Assembly (NCBI RefSeq): GCF_037338445.1
Contig: NZ_CP147838.1
Location: 1,798,001-1,862,000, forward strand
Length of the DNA stretch: 64,000 nt
Direction of reading: 5' to 3'
From: Salinibaculum sp. SYNS191
GTDB taxonomy: Archaea; Halobacteriota; Halobacteria; Halobacteriales; Haloarculaceae
A program made the position numbers and the translations under genes. This document shows, piece by piece, positions 40,726-49,816 of the stretch (position 1 is its first letter; each line of letters opens with the position of its first letter). The notes under the pieces were generated by a model. That model did not search any database, was not told the origin of the DNA, and saw nothing but the letters and a program-made list of their open reading frames with translations.

Positions 40726-41250
40726 CTACCGCTCGAACTCGTCGGCGAGCAGGCCGTAGCGGTGGACGTCGACGTACTCGCCGTCTGCGACCGCTTCCTT
40801 GCGGAGGAGCCCCTCCTGGGAGTACCCGACCTTCTCGAGGACGCGCTGTGACGCGTCGTTGGTCGCGTAGGCGTGGGCGTACAGCTTGTGGAGGCCGCGC
40901 TCGGCGAAGGCGTCGGCGGTCAGCGTCGCCAGCGCGTCCGTCGCGTAGCCGTTGCCCCACTCCGCGGGGGCTATCATGTAGCCGATTTCGGCGGTGTCCC
41001 AGACGTCGTTGACGTCGTTGTAGCCGACCGTCCCGACGGGCTCGCCGTCGACGCAGACGAGCAGGTTGGCACCCTGCTCCGTCGCGGACTCGATGAACTC
41101 CAGTTCCTGCGCGCGGTTCGTCGGCCCGTTCTGGAACAGGCGGGTGCGCACCCGCGGGTCGTTCACGAGTCGCTGGCAGAACTCGGCGTCCTCCTCTTCG
41201 ATAGTTCGGAGCGTGACGGTCTCACCGTCGCGGTATCGGGGACCTGGCAT
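40726..41250 (-). CDS. GNAT-family N-acetyltransferase (RimJ/RimL-like)
   Basis: 174 residues. Pattern VTLRTIEEEDAEFCQRLVNDPRVR, VGTVGYNDVNDVWDTAEIGYMI, then the acetyl-CoA loop APAEWGNGYATDALATL (the Q/RxxGxG/A element) and YAHAYATNDASQRVLEKVGYSQEGLLRKE, which is the RimJ/RimL subgroup ending. It acetylates an amino group of a protein or small molecule; target unknown. Confidence 0.9.
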   Translation of the reverse strand: MPGPRYRDGETVTLRTIEEEDAEFCQRLVNDPRVRTRLFQNGPTNRAQELEFIESATEQGANLLVCVDGEPVGTVGYNDVNDVWDTAEIGYMIAPAEWGNGYATDALATLTADAFAERGLHKLYAHAYATNDASQRVLEKVGYSQEGLLRKEAVADGEYVDVHRYGLLADEFER

Positions 41251-41316
41251 AGTACGGTGATACCCGCCGCTGCACTTGAAAGTCACCGAGGTGTGGTATC
41301 GAGGAACAAGGCCAGC

Positions 41317-41325
41317 GATTTTACC
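41317..41325 (+). promoter_or_regulatory. Putative TATA-like element for the M32 carboxypeptidase
   Basis: GATTTTACC is centred 27 bp before the ATG at 41348. Confidence 0.45.
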
Positions 41326-41347
41326 GTTCGGGGTCCAACGGCAGGGC

Positions 41348-42853
41348 ATGGCGACGGAACCTGAAACCGCTGACGCGCCCGACACCTACGACGAGTTTCT
41401 CGACCACGTGAAGCGGATGACCTACGTCGGCGACGCCGCCGGCGTGCTGAACTGGGACCAGCAGGTGATGATGCCCGACGCGGGGACGCCCGCCCGCGCG
41501 AAGCAGACCTCGGTCCTCTCGACGCTGCGGCACGAACTGCTGACCGACGACGACCTGAGCGACTGGCTGGACGAACTGGAGGAAGCAGACCTCGACGACG
41601 AACGGGCGGCCGTCGTCCGCGAGGTCCGCCGCGAGCACGAGCGGGCCGTCCGCGTCCCCGAAGACCTGGTCGAACGCATCTCCGAGACCACCTCGAACGC
41701 CCTGCCGGTCTGGGAACAGGCCAAGGAGGAGGACGACTTCGGAGCCTTCGAGGACACCCTGGAAGAACTGGTCGAACTCCAGCGGGAGTACGCCGCGGAG
41801 ATCGACCCCGACCGCGACCCCTACGAGGTGCTCTTCGAGGAGTACGAACCCTACCTCGGCATCGACACGGCCGAGCGAGTGCTGGAGCGACTCGCGGAGG
41901 AACTCCCGCCGCTCATCGAGGCCGTCGGCGACAGCGACGTGACGCTGGCCAGTCCGTTCGAGGGGACCTACGACGAGAGCGACCAGGAGGAACTGGTCCG
42001 GGCGGCCCTGGACACGCTGGGTTACGACTGGGAGCGCGGCCGTCTGGACACGTCCTCGCACCCGTTCTCGACGGGCACGCAGTTCGACGCCCGCGTGACG
42101 ACGCGGTTCAAGCCCGGCGACCCGATGGACGCGCTCGGGTCGACCATCCACGAGTTCGGCCACGCCACCTACACGCTGGGGCTGCCCCAGGAGGACTACG
42201 GGACGCCGCTGGGGTCGAACCGCGACCTCTCGGTCCACGAGTCCCAGTCCCGCCTCTGGGAGAACCACGTCGGCCGCTCGAAGCCGTTCTGGGACCTCTT
42301 TACCCCGACCGTCTCGGACCACCTCGACGTCGACACGTCGCCGCGGGCGCTGTACGAGGCCGCCAACGAGGTGTACGACGACAACCTCATCCGGGTCGAA
42401 GCGGACGAACTCACCTACCACATGCACATCCTGGTCCGGTTCGAGATCGAGCGGGACCTGATTCGCGGCGACCTGGAAGTCAGCGAGGTGCCACAAGTCT
42501 GGAACGACAAGTACGAGGAGTACCTGGGCGTGCGCCCGGAGACCGACGCGGAGGGCTGCCTGCAGGACATCCACTGGACCCATGGCATGTTCGGGTACTT
42601 CCCGACGTACACGCTCGGGTCGGTCATGGCCGCCCAGCTCGACGCCGCGGTCCGCGAGGACCTGGACCTCGATTCCCAGATTCGAGCGGGCGAGTTCGAC
42701 CCGCTGCGTGACTGGCTGGGCGAGCACGTCCACCAGCACGGGGCCCACTACACGACGCCGGACCTGGTCGAGGAGGCCACCGGCGAGGCGTTCACGGCCG
42801 ACTACTTCCTCGACTACGTCGACGAGAAGTACGGCGGCCTCTACGACCTGTAG
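41348..42853 (+). CDS. Thermostable-type carboxypeptidase, peptidase family M32
   Basis: 501 residues, the usual M32 length. The zinc site HEFGHATYTLG (about 268-278) is followed by the family markers NRDLSVHESQSRLWENHVGRS (third ligand Glu in HESQS) and HMHILVRFEIERDL. The N-terminal helix bundle DAAGVLNWDQQVMMP is also typical, as is the C-terminal IHWTHGMFGYFPTYTLG. Broad-specificity metallocarboxypeptidase acting in the cytoplasm. Start ATEPETAD chosen by promoter distance. Confidence 0.96.
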   Translation: MATEPETADAPDTYDEFLDHVKRMTYVGDAAGVLNWDQQVMMPDAGTPARAKQTSVLSTLRHELLTDDDLSDWLDELEEADLDDERAAVVREVRREHERAVRVPEDLVERISETTSNALPVWEQAKEEDDFGAFEDTLEELVELQREYAAEIDPDRDPYEVLFEEYEPYLGIDTAERVLERLAEELPPLIEAVGDSDVTLASPFEGTYDESDQEELVRAALDTLGYDWERGRLDTSSHPFSTGTQFDARVTTRFKPGDPMDALGSTIHEFGHATYTLGLPQEDYGTPLGSNRDLSVHESQSRLWENHVGRSKPFWDLFTPTVSDHLDVDTSPRALYEAANEVYDDNLIRVEADELTYHMHILVRFEIERDLIRGDLEVSEVPQVWNDKYEEYLGVRPETDAEGCLQDIHWTHGMFGYFPTYTLGSVMAAQLDAAVREDLDLDSQIRAGEFDPLRDWLGEHVHQHGAHYTTPDLVEEATGEAFTADYFLDYVDEKYGGLYDL

Positions 42854-42968
42854 GCTGCCACCGACCCTCGAATTCGGCCGCCTCGCTGTTCTTCAGTCGA
42901 CAATTCCGGCACACCAAACTAAGTAGGTCCTGTTCACTTTTCCCTGGCTTCGCAAGGTGGATGCAGAG

Positions 42969-43943
42969 ATGGCATCCGAGAACCTGGGGAGCGTCGGCGG
43001 GAACATCGACGAGGACGTCGACGTCGACATCGACGACGAAGTCGAGGAGAACATCGACCGGAACGCGGGCTACGACCACGAGGCCGCCAGCGAGATACAG
43101 AGCTCCATCGCGAGACTGGAGAACTCCTCGGTAGAAATCGCCGAGCGCATCGACACGGTCCGCGAGGAGGCCGCCGAGCAGCACGAGGCGGTCACCGAGG
43201 TCGCCACGGAGGTCTCGAACCTCTCGGCCTCCGTCGAGGAAATCGCCTCCTCCTCCGAGGAGGTCTCCGCGGCCGGCCAGAAGGCCCGCGACCTGGCCGA
43301 GGAGGGCCAGTCCTCCGCCGGCGAGGTCGGCCAGGCGATGCAGGAGATACAGGCTGCGGCCGACGAGGTGGCCGAGGACGTTCGGACCATCCAGGAGAGT
43401 ATGCAGGAGATAGACGAAATCGTCGAGGTCATCAACGACATCGCCGACCAGACGAACATGCTGGCGCTGAACGCCTCCATCGAGGCGGCGCGGGCGGGAG
43501 AGGCGGGTGAGGGCTTCGCCGTCGTCGCCGACGAGGTGAAGTCACTCGCCGAGGAGTCCCAGACCCACGCCAGCGAAATCGAGCAGATGGTCACCGAGAT
43601 TCAGGGCGACACCGAAAGCGCCGTCGACAGCCTCGACCGCAACAACGAGCGCATCGACCACGGCATCGAGTCCGTCGAGGAGGCCATGGAGATTCTGGAG
43701 GACATCCACGGCGCGGTCGCGGAGGTCTCCGACGGCATCGCGGAGGTCGCCAGCGCCACCGACCAGCAGGCCGCCTCCACCGAGGAGGTCGCCAGCATGA
43801 TAGACCAGACGGTTACCTCCGCCGAGCAAATCGCCCGGGAGACCGAGGAAATCGTCGAGGAGGCCACCGCCCAGACCGACCAGATAACCGACATCAACGC
43901 GGCCGTCGACGACCTGGTGGCGGACCTGCAACGGAACAACTGA
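42969..43943 (+). CDS. Soluble methyl-accepting chemotaxis-type transducer without sensor domain
   Basis: 324 residues. A short acidic N-terminus ([17 protein letters not shown]) leads straight into the MCP coiled coil. The signalling tip is [43 protein letters not shown] (about 158-200), flanked by heptad repeats with Glu-Glu/Gln-Gln pairs that could be methylation sites ([30 protein letters not shown]). No HAMP, PAS, GAF or membrane segment precedes it. Cytoplasmic; it would need a partner to sense anything. Start at ATG 42969; a GTG four codons upstream is an alternative. No che genes are nearby. Confidence 0.9.
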   Translation: MASENLGSVGGNIDEDVDVDIDDEVEENIDRNAGYDHEAASEIQSSIARLENSSVEIAERIDTVREEAAEQHEAVTEVATEVSNLSASVEEIASSSEEVSAAGQKARDLAEEGQSSAGEVGQAMQEIQAAADEVAEDVRTIQESMQEIDEIVEVINDIADQTNMLALNASIEAARAGEAGEGFAVVADEVKSLAEESQTHASEIEQMVTEIQGDTESAVDSLDRNNERIDHGIESVEEAMEILEDIHGAVAEVSDGIAEVASATDQQAASTEEVASMIDQTVTSAEQIARETEEIVEEATAQTDQITDINAAVDDLVADLQRNN

Positions 43944-44098
43944 CCCCCGGCGTCGCGGTCGACTCCCCCGGAGGCCTGGGTGACCCCGGGCGAGCGAGCG
44001 CCGTGACAGCTGAGTATCACGACTGAGAACCGGGTGGGGAGCTTTTTGTCGGGAGACGTGCCAGCAGTCGTACGAACGGGAGGAGAGTGAGGGCCGAA

Positions 44099-44470
44099 AT
44101 GTCGACAGGTGAAATCGGCGGACGCGTCGCGGCGCTTGAGGGACACGTCCCCGGCTACACCGGGTTCGTCTACGCGCTGGTGGCCGTGTGGGGGCTGGGC
44201 GATTTGCTCTCGACGTACGTCGCGGTCGCGGCCGTCGGCGACGCGGCGATGGAGGCCAATCCCTGGATTCGGGTGCTGCTGGAGACGGAGCCGCTGCTGG
44301 TGCTGGCGCTGAAGGCGGCGGTGGTGCTGTACGCCGGCGTGGTCCTGCTGGAGTGTCGGCCGGTCGTCGAGTGCGTCCCCGGCTGGCGGCTCTGGTTCGG
44401 CGGGGTCGTCGCCGCCGGCTGGCTGGTCGTCGTCAACAACCTCGCCATCGGGTTCGCCGCGCTGGTCTGA
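44099..44470 (+). CDS. Small membrane protein, function unknown
   Basis: 123 residues with three predicted helices: YTGFVYALVAVWGLGDLLSTYVAV, LLVLALKAAVVLYAGVVLL and LWFGGVVAAGWLVVVNNLAIGFA. The loop AAMEANPWIRVLL between helices 1 and 2, with E-x-N-P near the membrane, recalls the DUF5658 family. Function unknown. The stop abuts the stop of the convergent BtuF-like gene with no gap. Confidence 0.7.
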   Translation: MSTGEIGGRVAALEGHVPGYTGFVYALVAVWGLGDLLSTYVAVAAVGDAAMEANPWIRVLLETEPLLVLALKAAVVLYAGVVLLECRPVVECVPGWRLWFGGVVAAGWLVVVNNLAIGFAALV

Positions 44471-45382
44471 CTACGGGAGTTCGAGGGTCGCCAGCGGCTG
44501 CACCGCGTCCGGCGGCGGCGCGTCGAAGCGGTCCGGGTGGAGGATGCCCGCGAGAAATTCCAGCGTGTCCACCAGCCGCGGCCCCGGCCGGTTGACGTAG
44601 TGGTGGCCGTCCATCACGTACACGTCGTCGTTGCGGACGGCGGTCAACTCGTCCCAGCCCTCGCGGTCGGTGAGGTCGGCGACGTTCTCGACGGTCTGGT
44701 CGATGTCGAACCCGCAGGGCGCGAGGACGAGCACGTCCGGGTCGTACTCCAGGATCTCCGTCCACTCGCGCGGTCGCGAGCGCGCGCCGCGCTCGGCGAG
44801 GTCGTAGCGGCCGCCGGCGAGGTCGACGATGCCGGGCATCCAGTGGCCGGCGACCATCACGGGGTCGAGCCAGTCCAGCACCGCGACGGTGGGGCGGTCG
44901 GCACCCGCTGCCTGGCGCTCGACGGCGTCGATGCGACCCTCCAGTTCCGCGACGAGTTCGCGGGCCCGCTCCGAGCGGCCGAGCGCGTCGCCGATGCGCT
45001 CGACGTCGGCGAGCACGTCGGCGAGGCTGTGGGGGTCCGTCGTCAGTACGGCCGCGTCGATGCCGATGGCGTCGATGGCCTCCCGGACGCGCACCTCGTC
45101 AACCGCACAGACGTCGCAGATGCCCTGCGAGACGACGAGGTCCGGGTCGAGGTCGGCCAGGAGGTCGCGGTCTATCTCGTAGACGCCGCCGGACTCCTCA
45201 GCGTCTGCTACCTGCCGGTTTATCTCCCGGCTGGCGGCCGTCGGGTCGACCCGCGAGCGGTTGACCGCCGGCTTCTCGTTGGCCGCGGGGGGGTAGTCAC
45301 ACTCGTGGGAGACGCCGACTGGCTCGACGCCGAGCGCGTAGACTATCTCCGTCGCCGAGGGGAGCAGCGAGACGACGTCCAT
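44471..45382 (-). CDS. Cobalamin-binding protein, BtuF-like
   Basis: 303 residues. VVSLLPSATEIVYALGVEPVGVSHECDYP is the start of the helical-backbone metal-receptor (BtuF/FhuD) fold. It continues with DLVVSQGICDVCAVDEVRV, WLDPVMVAGHWMPGIVDLAGG, YDPDVLVLAPCGFD and a final FLAGILHPD. No signal peptide is visible, unlike true periplasmic BtuF, so it may be a cytoplasmic corrinoid-binding member as annotated in many haloarchaea. No btuCD genes are adjacent. Start chosen at MDVVSLLPS. Confidence 0.85.
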   Translation of the reverse strand: MDVVSLLPSATEIVYALGVEPVGVSHECDYPPAANEKPAVNRSRVDPTAASREINRQVADAEESGGVYEIDRDLLADLDPDLVVSQGICDVCAVDEVRVREAIDAIGIDAAVLTTDPHSLADVLADVERIGDALGRSERARELVAELEGRIDAVERQAAGADRPTVAVLDWLDPVMVAGHWMPGIVDLAGGRYDLAERGARSRPREWTEILEYDPDVLVLAPCGFDIDQTVENVADLTDREGWDELTAVRNDDVYVMDGHHYVNRPGPRLVDTLEFLAGILHPDRFDAPPPDAVQPLATLELP

Positions 45383-45587
45383 ACACGCCCGTTGGGCCCC
45401 AATCACCTAAACGTTCAGCGGCGCGGTCGGCCGTCTCGTTTCACGGACATTGATACCGCGGGGGGACGAACCGTCGAGGCGTGCCCGTCCCCCGTCCCGC
45501 GACCGCCCGCCCGCTCGCCGGCGAGTGCGCCCGGACCGCCGGGACGCCGAGAGGCCGCGTCTGGCGGACAGCCCCCCGGAGGCCCCC

Positions 45588-46109
45588 GTGGCGCTAGAGA
45601 TCATCGAGGCGGTGGTCGAAGCGGCGACCGGTCCGGTCGGCCTCGTCGTCATCTTCGTCTACTCCGTTCTGGTGGCGTTCGTGTTGCCGCTGCCCGGCGA
45701 ACTCGTCCTCCTGCCCGCACCGCAACTGGCGCTGGGGCTGCCGCCGGCCGCCGGCATCGCTCTCGTCGTCGTGGTGAGCGCCGTCGGGAAAGCCATCGGG
45801 AGCGTCTGGGCGCTCCGCATCGGGCGAAGCGCGGTGCAGGCGCGACCGTCGCGGTGGCTGCTCCGGCGGGTGGTGCCCGGCTACGAGCGACGCGGAACGG
45901 GACCGCTGGGGCGGTTCGTCCGCCGGTACGAGTACGTCGGGCTGGCCGCCGTGCTCGCGGTGCCGCTGATGCCCGACACCGCAGTCGTCTACGCGTTCAG
46001 CGCGCTCGACGCCGACGAGCGCCGCTTCGCGGTCGCTGCCTTCGTGGGAACCGTCGCCCGGCTTCTCATCACGCTCGCGCTGGCGGCCGGGGTGCTCGCG
46101 ACGCTCTGA
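45588..46109 (+). CDS. VTT/DedA-like membrane protein
   Basis: 173 residues from GTG (the longer open frame upstream is Arg/Pro-rich and non-native in composition). IIEAVVEAATGPVGLVVIFVYSVLVAFVLPLPGELVLLPA opens with the re-entrant segment and Pro-Gly-E pattern of DedA/VTT proteins, followed by GKAIGSVWALRIGR, RYEYVGLAAVLAVPLMPDTAVVYAFSAL and a last helix. VTT proteins scramble or transport lipids; the specific cargo is unknown. Confidence 0.72.
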   Translation: MALEIIEAVVEAATGPVGLVVIFVYSVLVAFVLPLPGELVLLPAPQLALGLPPAAGIALVVVVSAVGKAIGSVWALRIGRSAVQARPSRWLLRRVVPGYERRGTGPLGRFVRRYEYVGLAAVLAVPLMPDTAVVYAFSALDADERRFAVAAFVGTVARLLITLALAAGVLATL

Positions 46110-46168
46110 GAGTCCGTGATAGCACTTCTCAGTACTGCTTTAAGCTGTCAGCGAACCTCTCTATTACT

Positions 46169-46525
46169 ATGTCTACGGACGTACACACCACAGAGACAGT
46201 CGCAACCGAGATGCCGATCAGCACTGGCGACGCGGTTCCGGGCCGGGAAATCGTCGAGACGCTCGGCATCGCCCGCGGGAACACCGTCAGGGCGCGCAAC
46301 GTCGGCCGCGACATCACGCAGGGCCTGCGAAACCTCGCCGGCGGCGAACTGAAGGCGTACTCGACGCTGCTGTCGGCCGCCCGCGACGAAGCGCTGGAAC
46401 GGATGCAGGACGACGCTGCGGAGATGGGGGCCGACGCCGTCGTCACCGTGCGCATGGAGACCTCCCAGATTACAAACGGCGGCAGCGAGGTCATCGCCTA
46501 CGGGACCGCCGTCCGACTCGACTAG
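46169..46525 (+). CDS. YbjQ/UPF0145 family protein
   Basis: 118 residues. VPGREIVETLGIARGNTVRARNVGRDITQGLRNLAGGELKAYSTLLSAARDEALERM followed by AAEMGADAVVTVRMETS and SEVIAYGTAVRL is the complete YbjQ fold (UPF0145, sometimes called heavy-metal-binding domain). It forms a pentamer in solved homologues; function unproven. An N-terminal ~20-residue extension is present. Confidence 0.93.
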   Translation: MSTDVHTTETVATEMPISTGDAVPGREIVETLGIARGNTVRARNVGRDITQGLRNLAGGELKAYSTLLSAARDEALERMQDDAAEMGADAVVTVRMETSQITNGGSEVIAYGTAVRLD

Positions 46526-46540
46526 CCCCGTCGTCGCGCT

Positions 46541-47344
46541 CTATCCGTCCGCCACCGTCCCGCCCCTGACCGTCCCAGAGTGCGGGGGCGGGAGCAGGAC
46601 CGCCGTGTCGGGGTGGTCGCGTCGCCACTCCTCCCAGGTCGCCACCGTCGAGGGCACGATGTCGAGCGTCCGACGCGCCATCGGCCCGCAGATTGCTTTC
46701 GCCAGAATCTGGCTCCAGTAGCTGCCGCTCACGTCGTCGACCAGGACGACGTTGCCGCTGTGGCGCAGCGGGGCCTCGCCGCCGCGCCGTCGTGCCCCGA
46801 AGGTCCGCCCCTCCCGCTCGGCGACGGCCTCCTGCAACTGCGGTGCCGCCCAGAGCAGTCCGGTGGCGTCGAACGTCGCCACCGTCCCGTCGAGCCTCCG
46901 GTCGGCGACCATGCCGCTCCGGCAGAGCGGGCAGTACGTGACCAGGACCGGTCGCCCGGCCAGGCGGTCGTTGACGGCCTCGTGGTACCACAGCACCGAC
47001 AGCGGGTACGCGCGGGCAGTCCCGCCGTCGGCCAGTCCGATGACCGTCGCGTCGGGGGCGAGTCCGGGCCCGTCGCCGAGTCGATACCGCGCGTCGACGG
47101 CGTGTGCCCGCCACCCGCCGGCCGTCGCCGGGTCGGTGATGACGTCGATGCCCGGGTTCTCCTTCCGTTCCTCCTCGCAGATGTCGGGCGGGAATCCGAG
47201 CCGACCCAGCGGTCCCTCCAGCCGGCGCGGCGTTGCGGTGTCCCCGTTCCCGGCGACGGTCTCCCGACGCGTCGCTGCCGGTGCGAGACACCCGGCGAGG
47301 CCGCCCGCAGCGGCCAGTGACGCGAGGAACCGCCGTCGCTCCAT
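46541..47344 (-). CDS. Tat lipoprotein, DUF3179 family
   Basis: 267 residues. ERRRFLASLAAAGGLAGCLAPA is a Tat signal with lipobox. The mature domain has VIGLADGGTARAYPLSVLWYHEAVNDRLAGRPVLVTYCPLCRSGMVADRRLDG, the hallmark Cys-x-x-Cys of DUF3179, and DDVSGSYWSQILAKAICGP. The CPLC motif suggests a redox or metal site outside the cell; function unknown. Monocistronic by position. Confidence 0.87.
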   Translation of the reverse strand: MERRRFLASLAAAGGLAGCLAPAATRRETVAGNGDTATPRRLEGPLGRLGFPPDICEEERKENPGIDVITDPATAGGWRAHAVDARYRLGDGPGLAPDATVIGLADGGTARAYPLSVLWYHEAVNDRLAGRPVLVTYCPLCRSGMVADRRLDGTVATFDATGLLWAAPQLQEAVAEREGRTFGARRRGGEAPLRHSGNVVLVDDVSGSYWSQILAKAICGPMARRTLDIVPSTVATWEEWRRDHPDTAVLLPPPHSGTVRGGTVADG

Positions 47345-47440
47345 AGCACTGACTACGCCGGGCGAGGGCTTGAGAACGTCGCGCGGTGACGGCCGGGACA
47401 CACAGCCGGCGTCGACGGGTGTACCCGCCCGTGGCCGGCC

Positions 47441-48079
47441 TCAGCAGATCGGTTTCGGGTCGAACCCCATCGCGTCGAGTCGGCTGGCGTAGTCGTCGTA
47501 GGCCGCGTCGACGGTCCCCGTGACGGCCGTCGCCGCCCGGTCCCAGTCAGCGTCGTCCTCGCAGACGGCGTCGAGCGCGTCCTGGCCGGCGGCCAGCACG
47601 TCGTCCGTCGCCCCGCGGAGGTCCCGGAACAGGTCCGCCCGGGCCGTGTCGGCCTCGTTGACGAAGAAGCTCACCGACTGGAGAAAGAGGCGGTCGAGGA
47701 CCAGCGGCAGGGCGACGGCGGCAGTCGCGACCCGCTCGACGTCGCCGTCGGCCTCCAGCGTCAGGAAGGGCACGTCGACGGCGGCGATGTCGGCCGTACT
47801 CACCTCGTCGTCGAGTTCGGCCACCACCCGGTCGCGCGCGTCGCCGAGCGTCTCCGCCGCCGTCTGGAGCACGTCGGCGGCAGCGTCGGCAGTGGCGGCG
47901 TCGCTCCACGACGCGACCGTCTCGCTGGCCTCTGCCAGCACCGCCGCCGCGGTCACCAGCACCGCGTCTGTCTCCAGGCGCGCCTCCGTCGCCGCCAGCA
48001 GCGCCTTCTCCGAGCCGAGCCTGTCCAGTTCCGTCTGACCGTCCTCGCGGACGCGGTCGAGCAGGGCAGCACCGTCCAT
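47441..48079 (-). CDS. All-helical haloarchaeal protein, function unknown
   Basis: 212 residues. Long amphipathic helices: LLDRVREDGQTELDRLGSEKALLAATEARLETDAVLVTAAAVLAEASETVASW, ADVLQTAAETLGDARDRVVAEL and LVLDRLFLQSVSFFVNEADTARADLFRDLRG. The opening and Glu placement recall ferritin-like or rubrerythrin-like bundles, but I do not see an E-x-x-H metal pair, so that is only a guess. Start at MDGAALLDR; an ATG seven codons upstream is possible. Ends in CDPKPIC-like Cys (PKPIC). Confidence 0.68.
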   Translation of the reverse strand: MDGAALLDRVREDGQTELDRLGSEKALLAATEARLETDAVLVTAAAVLAEASETVASWSDAATADAAADVLQTAAETLGDARDRVVAELDDEVSTADIAAVDVPFLTLEADGDVERVATAAVALPLVLDRLFLQSVSFFVNEADTARADLFRDLRGATDDVLAAGQDALDAVCEDDADWDRAATAVTGTVDAAYDDYASRLDAMGFDPKPIC

Positions 48080-48130
48080 ACTGCACCGTTTGCGTGCCAT
48101 CCTCTTATACCGGGTGGCACCCGCCCGCCC

Positions 48131-48139
48131 GATTTATCC
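48131..48139 (+). promoter_or_regulatory. Putative TATA-like element for the rhodanese-MBL gene
   Basis: GATTTATCC is centred 28 bp before the ATG at 48163. Confidence 0.45.
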
Positions 48140-48162
48140 ACCTCACCCCCGTACGGTGAGCC

Positions 48163-49344
48163 ATGAGCGAGGACAGCTATCCGGACCCGCCGACGGACGT
48201 GCCGGCAGTCGACCCCGCGACGCTCCAGTCGTGGCTCGACGCGGGCGAGCCGGTCCGGCTGCTCGACGTCCGCGACCGGGACGAACTCGACCAGTGGCGC
48301 ATCGAGGGCGACTCGGTCACGGCCACGCACATCCCCTACGCGAAGTTCATGGCGGCCAAAGTCAGGGACACCGTCGCCGACCTGGGTGCCGACGTCGACG
48401 GCGACGGGCCCATGACCGTCGTCTGCGGCCGCGGCGAGGCCAGCGACTTCGTCGCCGGCCTGCTGACGGAGGCGGGGTTCGACGCCCGGAACCTCGCCGG
48501 CGGGATGGACGCCTGGGGACAGCTCTACCAGGCCACCGAACTGTCGACCGACGGCGCGACCGTCGTCCAGTACCGCCGCCCCTCCAGCGGTTGCCTGGCC
48601 TACATGGTCGTCGACGGCGACGAAGCGGTCGTCGTCGACCCGCTGGCGGCCTTCACTGACCGCTACGTCGCCGACGCCGAGGAGCGCGGTGCGGAGGTCG
48701 TCGCAGTCGTGGACACGCACGTCCACGCCGACCACGTCAGCGGCCTGCGCGCGCTCTCGGAGGCGACGGGCGCACGGCGCGTCCTCCCCGAGGCGGCCGT
48801 CGAGCGCGGCGTCACCTTCGACGCGGAGACGATCGCCGACGGCGACGAGATTCCGGTCGGCGGGACGGCCATCCAGGTCCGCGCGCTCCCGGGGCACACC
48901 ACCGGCATGGCAGGGCTGGTCGTCGGGGGCGTGTTGCTCTCCGGCGACTCGCTGTTCCTCGACAGCGTCGCCCGCCCGGACCTCCAGGACGGGACCGACA
49001 TCGAGAGCCTCGCGCGGGACCTGTACGCCTCGCTGACCGAGCGACTGGCGGACCTGCCCGACGGGACCGTACTGGCTCCGGGCCACTACGACGACGGCGA
49101 CGAGCGCGCGGGCGACGGGAGCTACACCGCGTTGCTGGGCGACGTGCGCGAACGCGTCGGCGTCTTCGGGATGGACGAGCAGCGGTTCGTCGACCGCGTG
49201 ACGGGCGAACTGCCGCCGCAACCGGCCAACGCCGAGCGTATCGTTCCCATCAATCTCGGGCAGGAGACGGTCGAGGACGACGAGGCGCTGGAACTGGAAC
49301 TCGGGCCGAACAACTGCGCGGCGGGGCCGGTCGAGGCGGACTGA
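48163..49344 (+). CDS. Rhodanese-metallo-beta-lactamase fusion (persulfide dioxygenase-like)
   Basis: 393 residues. An N-terminal rhodanese domain (about 20-125) carries the active-site loop VVCGRGEASD with catalytic Cys. A metallo-beta-lactamase domain follows with HVHADH (about 186-191), GHTTG, a GDSLFLD metal bridge and a final GHYDDG. These are ETHE1/persulfide-dioxygenase-like features, so a role in sulfide or persulfide handling is likely. The usual order in many bacterial fusions is MBL first; here rhodanese leads. Cytoplasmic. Confidence 0.88.
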   Translation: MSEDSYPDPPTDVPAVDPATLQSWLDAGEPVRLLDVRDRDELDQWRIEGDSVTATHIPYAKFMAAKVRDTVADLGADVDGDGPMTVVCGRGEASDFVAGLLTEAGFDARNLAGGMDAWGQLYQATELSTDGATVVQYRRPSSGCLAYMVVDGDEAVVVDPLAAFTDRYVADAEERGAEVVAVVDTHVHADHVSGLRALSEATGARRVLPEAAVERGVTFDAETIADGDEIPVGGTAIQVRALPGHTTGMAGLVVGGVLLSGDSLFLDSVARPDLQDGTDIESLARDLYASLTERLADLPDGTVLAPGHYDDGDERAGDGSYTALLGDVRERVGVFGMDEQRFVDRVTGELPPQPANAERIVPINLGQETVEDDEALELELGPNNCAAGPVEAD

Positions 49345-49350
49345 GGCGGG

Positions 49351-49644
49351 TCAGAACGGGAGGCGACGGCGGAGTTCGTCGAGCAGTCCCGGTTCCTCGT
49401 TCTCGTCGACGGGACCCACGACGGACTCGTCGGGTAGGATGACGGTGCGGCCGTTCTCCTGTTCGGCCTCGATGAGGTCGTCCTCCTTGAGGTCGGCCAG
49501 TGCCCCTTCGAGCGTGTCGATGTCTGCGTCGACGTGTGACCGGAGTTCGAAGACGGTCATTCCATCCTGGCTCCGGTCGGCCAGGGCGTCGAGTATCGCA
49601 ACTTCGGTGGTGTCACGGTCGCGATACTCCGGCTTCGCTCGCAT
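49351..49644 (-). CDS. Small winged-helix-like regulator (DUF6432-type)
   Basis: 97 residues. YRDRDTTEVAILDALADRSQDGMTVFELRSHVDADIDTLEGALADLKEDDLIEAEQENGRTVILPD is a compact winged helix-turn-helix with a wing strand, then an acidic/Gly tail ending LLDELRRRLPF. Matches the haloarchaeal DUF6432-like small HTH group as I remember it. Target genes unknown. It has its own promoter. Confidence 0.75.
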   Translation of the reverse strand: MRAKPEYRDRDTTEVAILDALADRSQDGMTVFELRSHVDADIDTLEGALADLKEDDLIEAEQENGRTVILPDESVVGPVDENEEPGLLDELRRRLPF

Positions 49645-49668
49645 GTGAGATAGTAAGGCGTGGCGGTG

Positions 49669-49678
49669 ACTTATAAGG
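49669..49678 (-). promoter_or_regulatory. TATA box of the gene at 49351-49644
   Basis: On the minus strand CCTTATAAGT, a near-consensus TATA, is centred about 29 bp upstream of the ATG, so the transcript is probably leaderless. Confidence 0.55.
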
Positions 49679-49784
49679 ACCGGCGCGAACGCGCGACGAG
49701 AGCGCGAGTACCGGCCGGCCAGCGGGAGGCCCCGTGCGAGCGCTGCGGCCGGTCAGTGGTACGTGACGTTGGAACAAGCAGTAG

Positions 49785-49793
49785 TCTTATGTG
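49785..49793 (+). promoter_or_regulatory. Putative TATA-like element for the gene at 49817
   Basis: TCTTATGTG lies about 28 bp before the ATG, which supports the short start over an upstream in-frame ATG. Confidence 0.4.
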
Positions 49794-49816
49794 CCGCAGG
49801 CGGCCAGTCTGTGGCA

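Noticed and set aside
45450..45587. N-terminal extension of the VTT/DedA-like protein
   Set aside because: The Arg/Pro-rich residues do not resemble a signal or halophilic protein, and a GTG at 45588 gives the normal family start.
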